Shown: in pieces, positions 60,928-64,000 of the stretch
How positions within the stretch are numbered: position 1 is the first letter of the stretch
How the letters are laid out: each line of letters opens with the position of its first letter
Origin: Absidia repens
Lineage: Eukaryota; Mucoromycota; Mucoromycetes; Mucorales; Cunninghamellaceae
DNA: 64,000 bases
Assembly: GCA_002105175.1 (NCBI GenBank)
Contig: MCGE01000006.1
Span: 558,001 to 622,000 of the forward strand
Reading direction: 5' to 3'
Notes under the pieces: generated by a model
Told to the model about the DNA's origin: nothing
Seen by the model: only the letters and a program-made list of their open reading frames with translations
Database searches by the model: none
Position numbers and translations under genes: made by a program

Positions 60928-61984
60928 TCATTTGATTTCAATAGGAAAAACAGACCTTGAGTATATGTAATTTGCCGTATGGTTGAAAGGAGCTGAAGTA
61001 GGTGATAATAACTGATGAGATGAAGAATACAGTGGAGGAGAATAAGAAGATGGAGGAGGTATTTGTGGAGCGGGACGATAAATAATAGGTGTTACCAAAG
61101 GAGGCAATTCTTCTTTGACGTGAAGGCTCTGGTAAGGCGATCCATATGGAAGGGTGGGTGGTGGACCAAGGGGTGTATCTAGCGCAGAATCAACGCTGTC
61201 AGAGGGTGAAGTAGGTTGCGTCATGCCAATAGTGTTGTTATTGCTGGTTCTGGTGCATATACTATAAAAAAATCCCAAAAAGCGGCAACGATGAAAGAAA
61301 AGATTAATACCTTTTGTTTTACAGATGTATCTATTTGACAGTTCATACCGAAATTGCTTCCATTGATTAGTGTGACATCGTTGGTGTCTGGATAAAGTTG
61401 TTTTTCTTGTAAAGGATTTTCCACAGCCCATATAATCACATACATACGGCCTTTTTCCTGTGTGAGTCCTACGATGGCGAGCAAGTGATGAGGACTAAGT
61501 ACATAAGTACACATAAAAAAAAAAAAGTTAAAAAATCAACCATCCCTTTTAGCCCCTTCTTTTTTTTTTTCCCTATAAAACTTACATCGCTAAAAGACTT
61601 TCCACATGAATCGTATTCGCATACGTGAGGTCGCTCCTTGGTATGAGTGCGGTAGTGTACTGTCAGAGCTGAGCGTTGAATAAATTGTTTCCCGCAATCC
61701 ATCCACTCACATCGATAGGGTCGTTCGTTGGTATGAATACGTCTATGCCTTGATAAATCAGATCGTCGCGAAAAAGACTTGTTGCAATCAATCCAATTAC
61801 ATTCATAAGGCTTTCCATGACTAGCTCCGATAGAAGTGGCAGTGTTGTTGCTGTTGTTGTAGTTGAGTGAGGATATGGTCATTTTATCATTGGTATAAGA
61901 GGAGGAAGAAGAATTGTATGAAACTACACTAGCATTATCATATTGTTGATCGTAATTATTATTCAATAAATTTCGGATATCCAT
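60928..61984 (-). CDS. Four-finger C2H2 zinc-finger protein (putative transcription factor)
   Basis: Probable nuclear DNA-binding regulator, 292 aa; exons 61984-61586, 61494-61349, 61261-60928. An Asn/Ser-rich N-terminus precedes four consecutive C2H2 fingers of the C-x4-C type at about 60-84 ([15 protein letters not shown]), 90-114 ([12 protein letters not shown]), 120-144 ([14 protein letters not shown], split by intron 1) and 150-174 ([15 protein letters not shown]), with TGEKP-like linkers (TNERPYR, TKERPHV, TGKRPYV). The C-x4-C spacing is as in Gli/Zic-like and several fungal factors. The tail is rich in Pro/Ser/Tyr. The ATG at 61984 is the first in frame. Targets cannot be inferred. Confidence 0.87.
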
Positions 61985-64000
61985 AGGTGTGATGATTAGA
62001 TTATGATTGAACAAAGAGAAAAGAAAAGAGAAAGAAAGAAGAAAAGAAGAAATTAATCCTTTTATTTGAAACTTGCGATTTTGAAAACCCGCAGATCACG
62101 GGTGTTTAAACAAGGTTTATACAGTATGTAGGCGCTAGTTTGTGGCACACTCAACCGACAAACACACACCTTTGGTGTTGGAAAATTGGGGGGGGGGAGG
62201 ATGTGATGGGATTTACACCCTACCCTTTCGTCAACAGTCAGAGATACCATGTATTTGAATATCTTTTTTTTTTTTTTAAGCATGCAGCCCCAAAACCAAA
62301 AAAAGTAAAAAGTATCAAATATTTTAAAAGCCGACCCGATTCCATTTTGGATGGTAATGACAGTTTATAGATGTATGGGAAAAAAGCAATCCAATACATC
62401 TTTTTGGGTAAGCCTATTGATTATTCTGAAACAAGTTCAATAGCAATGGCTGATTCTGAATGCCAGGTTATGGACGATTTCACTGATCAAAAGGATAGGA
62501 TTTACTATCACTATTACTTCTCAACCCAATTATGAGCTAAATAAATTATATTGTATTTGAATGTTCCATTAATAACCAAATGCCTAAATTTATGTACGAT
62601 ATGTTTTTTTTTTGTATCATGACAAAAAATAAGAATAAACTTGGTTCTTGTTGTTTAAGGCGCCGCCAATGTCAATTTGATCGGGGGAATGGGAATGTAT
62701 AGATGAAAAATAAACAACGAGATAAGAAGGAGAGCAGTGGCCACATAACATCAGGTGATGGAATGATGATAGTACTGTCCAGAATATATCATCAAATGGC
62801 ACGAGCCACCTCCTCCATTTGCTGTATTTTATTCTTTGTCATTCTTAAAATCGCACTTTTTCCTTTGAATGGTAAATACCTAAACTTGATCATTCGTCAT
62901 TATTAGCGTACCATCACCCTAATTATGACCATATCACCATTACTGTTTTAGTTTGTAAAAGAGTCTTTGACAAAATGGCGATCACTAATGAAACGAATAA
63001 CGATTGGGTAAACATTGTTGAACAATGTAAGGCAAGTGGTGTAACCCCGCCACGTGCAGAAAAACACCGAGAAAATCGTTATCCCGGTGAACGGGCAACC
63101 GACGGGACCGAATTCACTTGACCCCCTCCCCGATTAAAAAAAAAGCTCAAATTGATGATGGTCCATGATTAATGATACCTATCCTGCTCTCATATTGAAC
63201 CTTTGAGAAAATACAAATTATATGTGCTTCCTTTTTTTTTTTTTTTTTGGTTTCCTGCATGGTTTTATTTCTACATTTCGGAGTTGAAAGATCACACCTT
63301 TGATTGAATTGAAGGGAACCAATTGTAAAGAGAGAGAGGAATTACAGATATATCCATTGTTCAAAGCACATGGCAAAACATATTCAAGGTTCAAGTAGCA
63401 CAATGTGCGTAATTGACGCTATTGATTTATTACCTTTATTTTTTTTATTGGGGGTGAGGGGAGCGCAATTAAAAAAAAAAAAACCAAAAAAACACCAATC
63501 ACGAAAATGTACGACTGTTCTGTCTGTGCCCTTTTATCTAAGGCTTTCAGTTGACTGTATATTTAGTATACAATACAAATTTGATTCTACACAGAGAAAA
63601 AAGCGATTTGCATGTAGCACTTTTTTTTTTTGCACACACAAGCGGATCAGCTCATTGATTTTTAATGTCTATTTGACTAATGATGTCATGCACCATCCGA
63701 ATTTCCATCTCCCTTTGTATCAAAAAGACTACCATGAACATCCCTTGATTTAAGCACCTGGTTGGCTCTTCCAAAATAAAGTCATCGGATAGAGCCGTCA
63801 TCCGATGTCATCGGGAAAAAGAAAGTGCTACAAAATTCATCGAACAAAAAGATCAGTTTTCACAATTGAGGGGTAGTACATTGATCATAATCATCCATAA
63901 ATATATCATCTTTCCCATTTCCATAAAGTTTCCTTTGATTCTTTTTTTCCACCCCCGACTTTCCAGTTTGGGTCCCCATGAATCCATTTCATTCAATAAA
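61985..64000. other. Right-end intergenic region
   Basis: No convincing gene. Short frames starting with ATG at 62974-63120 (48 codons, contains NIVEQCKASGVTPP) and at 62448-62535 look faintly coding but have no splice partners I can identify; the first could be a mobile-element fragment. Homopolymers lie at 62263-62277 and 63234-63248. Confidence 0.35.

Overview
The window is nuclear DNA of a filamentous fungus, most likely an early-diverging one (Mucoromycota, probably Mucorales-like). The reasons are dense 50-140 nt spliceosomal introns, AT-rich spacers full of 20-43 nt poly(A)/poly(T) tracts, a fungal type I fatty acid synthase in which the beta and alpha halves are one gene, and a gene set (Dnmt2, caleosin, CNT transporter, Mvp1) usual for fungi of that depth. 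I traced fifteen protein genes exon by exon, checked reading phase at every junction, and found one tRNA.

Layout: fused fatty acid synthase (1-11120, minus, 3' end outside the window); divergent PA-TM-RING ubiquitin ligase (12189-13870, plus); spacer with dispersed repeats; PRP4-type splicing kinase (16531-19194, minus); divergent peroxisomal ABCD half-transporter (19794-22664, plus); LisH/CTLH/WD40 protein (22937-25441, plus); a 6 kb gene-poor block of repeats and a 34-bp minisatellite (25442-31651); ribosomal protein eL42 (31652-32339, minus); divergent CNT nucleoside transporter (33406-35784, plus); repeats; PP2C phosphatase with two frame gaps (38181-39947, plus); caleosin with a long acidic tail (40439-42619, minus); Rho GTPase (43127-44427, minus); Dnmt2 tRNA methyltransferase (44792-46507, minus); repeats; Mvp1/SNX8 sorting nexin (49980-52573, minus) divergent from PCNA (52869-53987, plus); tRNA-Arg(TCG) (55771-55843); an intronless zinc-knuckle protein, perhaps retroelement-derived (56608-57537, minus); a four-finger C2H2 protein (60928-61984, minus).

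No operon or biosynthetic cluster is evident; these are housekeeping genes. Three touch lipid metabolism (fatty acid synthase, peroxisomal acyl importer, caleosin), which I treat as coincidence. The spacers share two dispersed repeat families, with about eight and about five copies or fragments here. The most striking observation is in the Rho gene: its invariant P-loop lysine codon is absent from the flanking exons and is completed only by two consecutive one-nucleotide exons with strong splice signals, a pattern suggestive of stepwise (recursive) splicing. The Mvp1 gene also needs one extra nucleotide at one junction, with a weaker candidate one-nucleotide exon.
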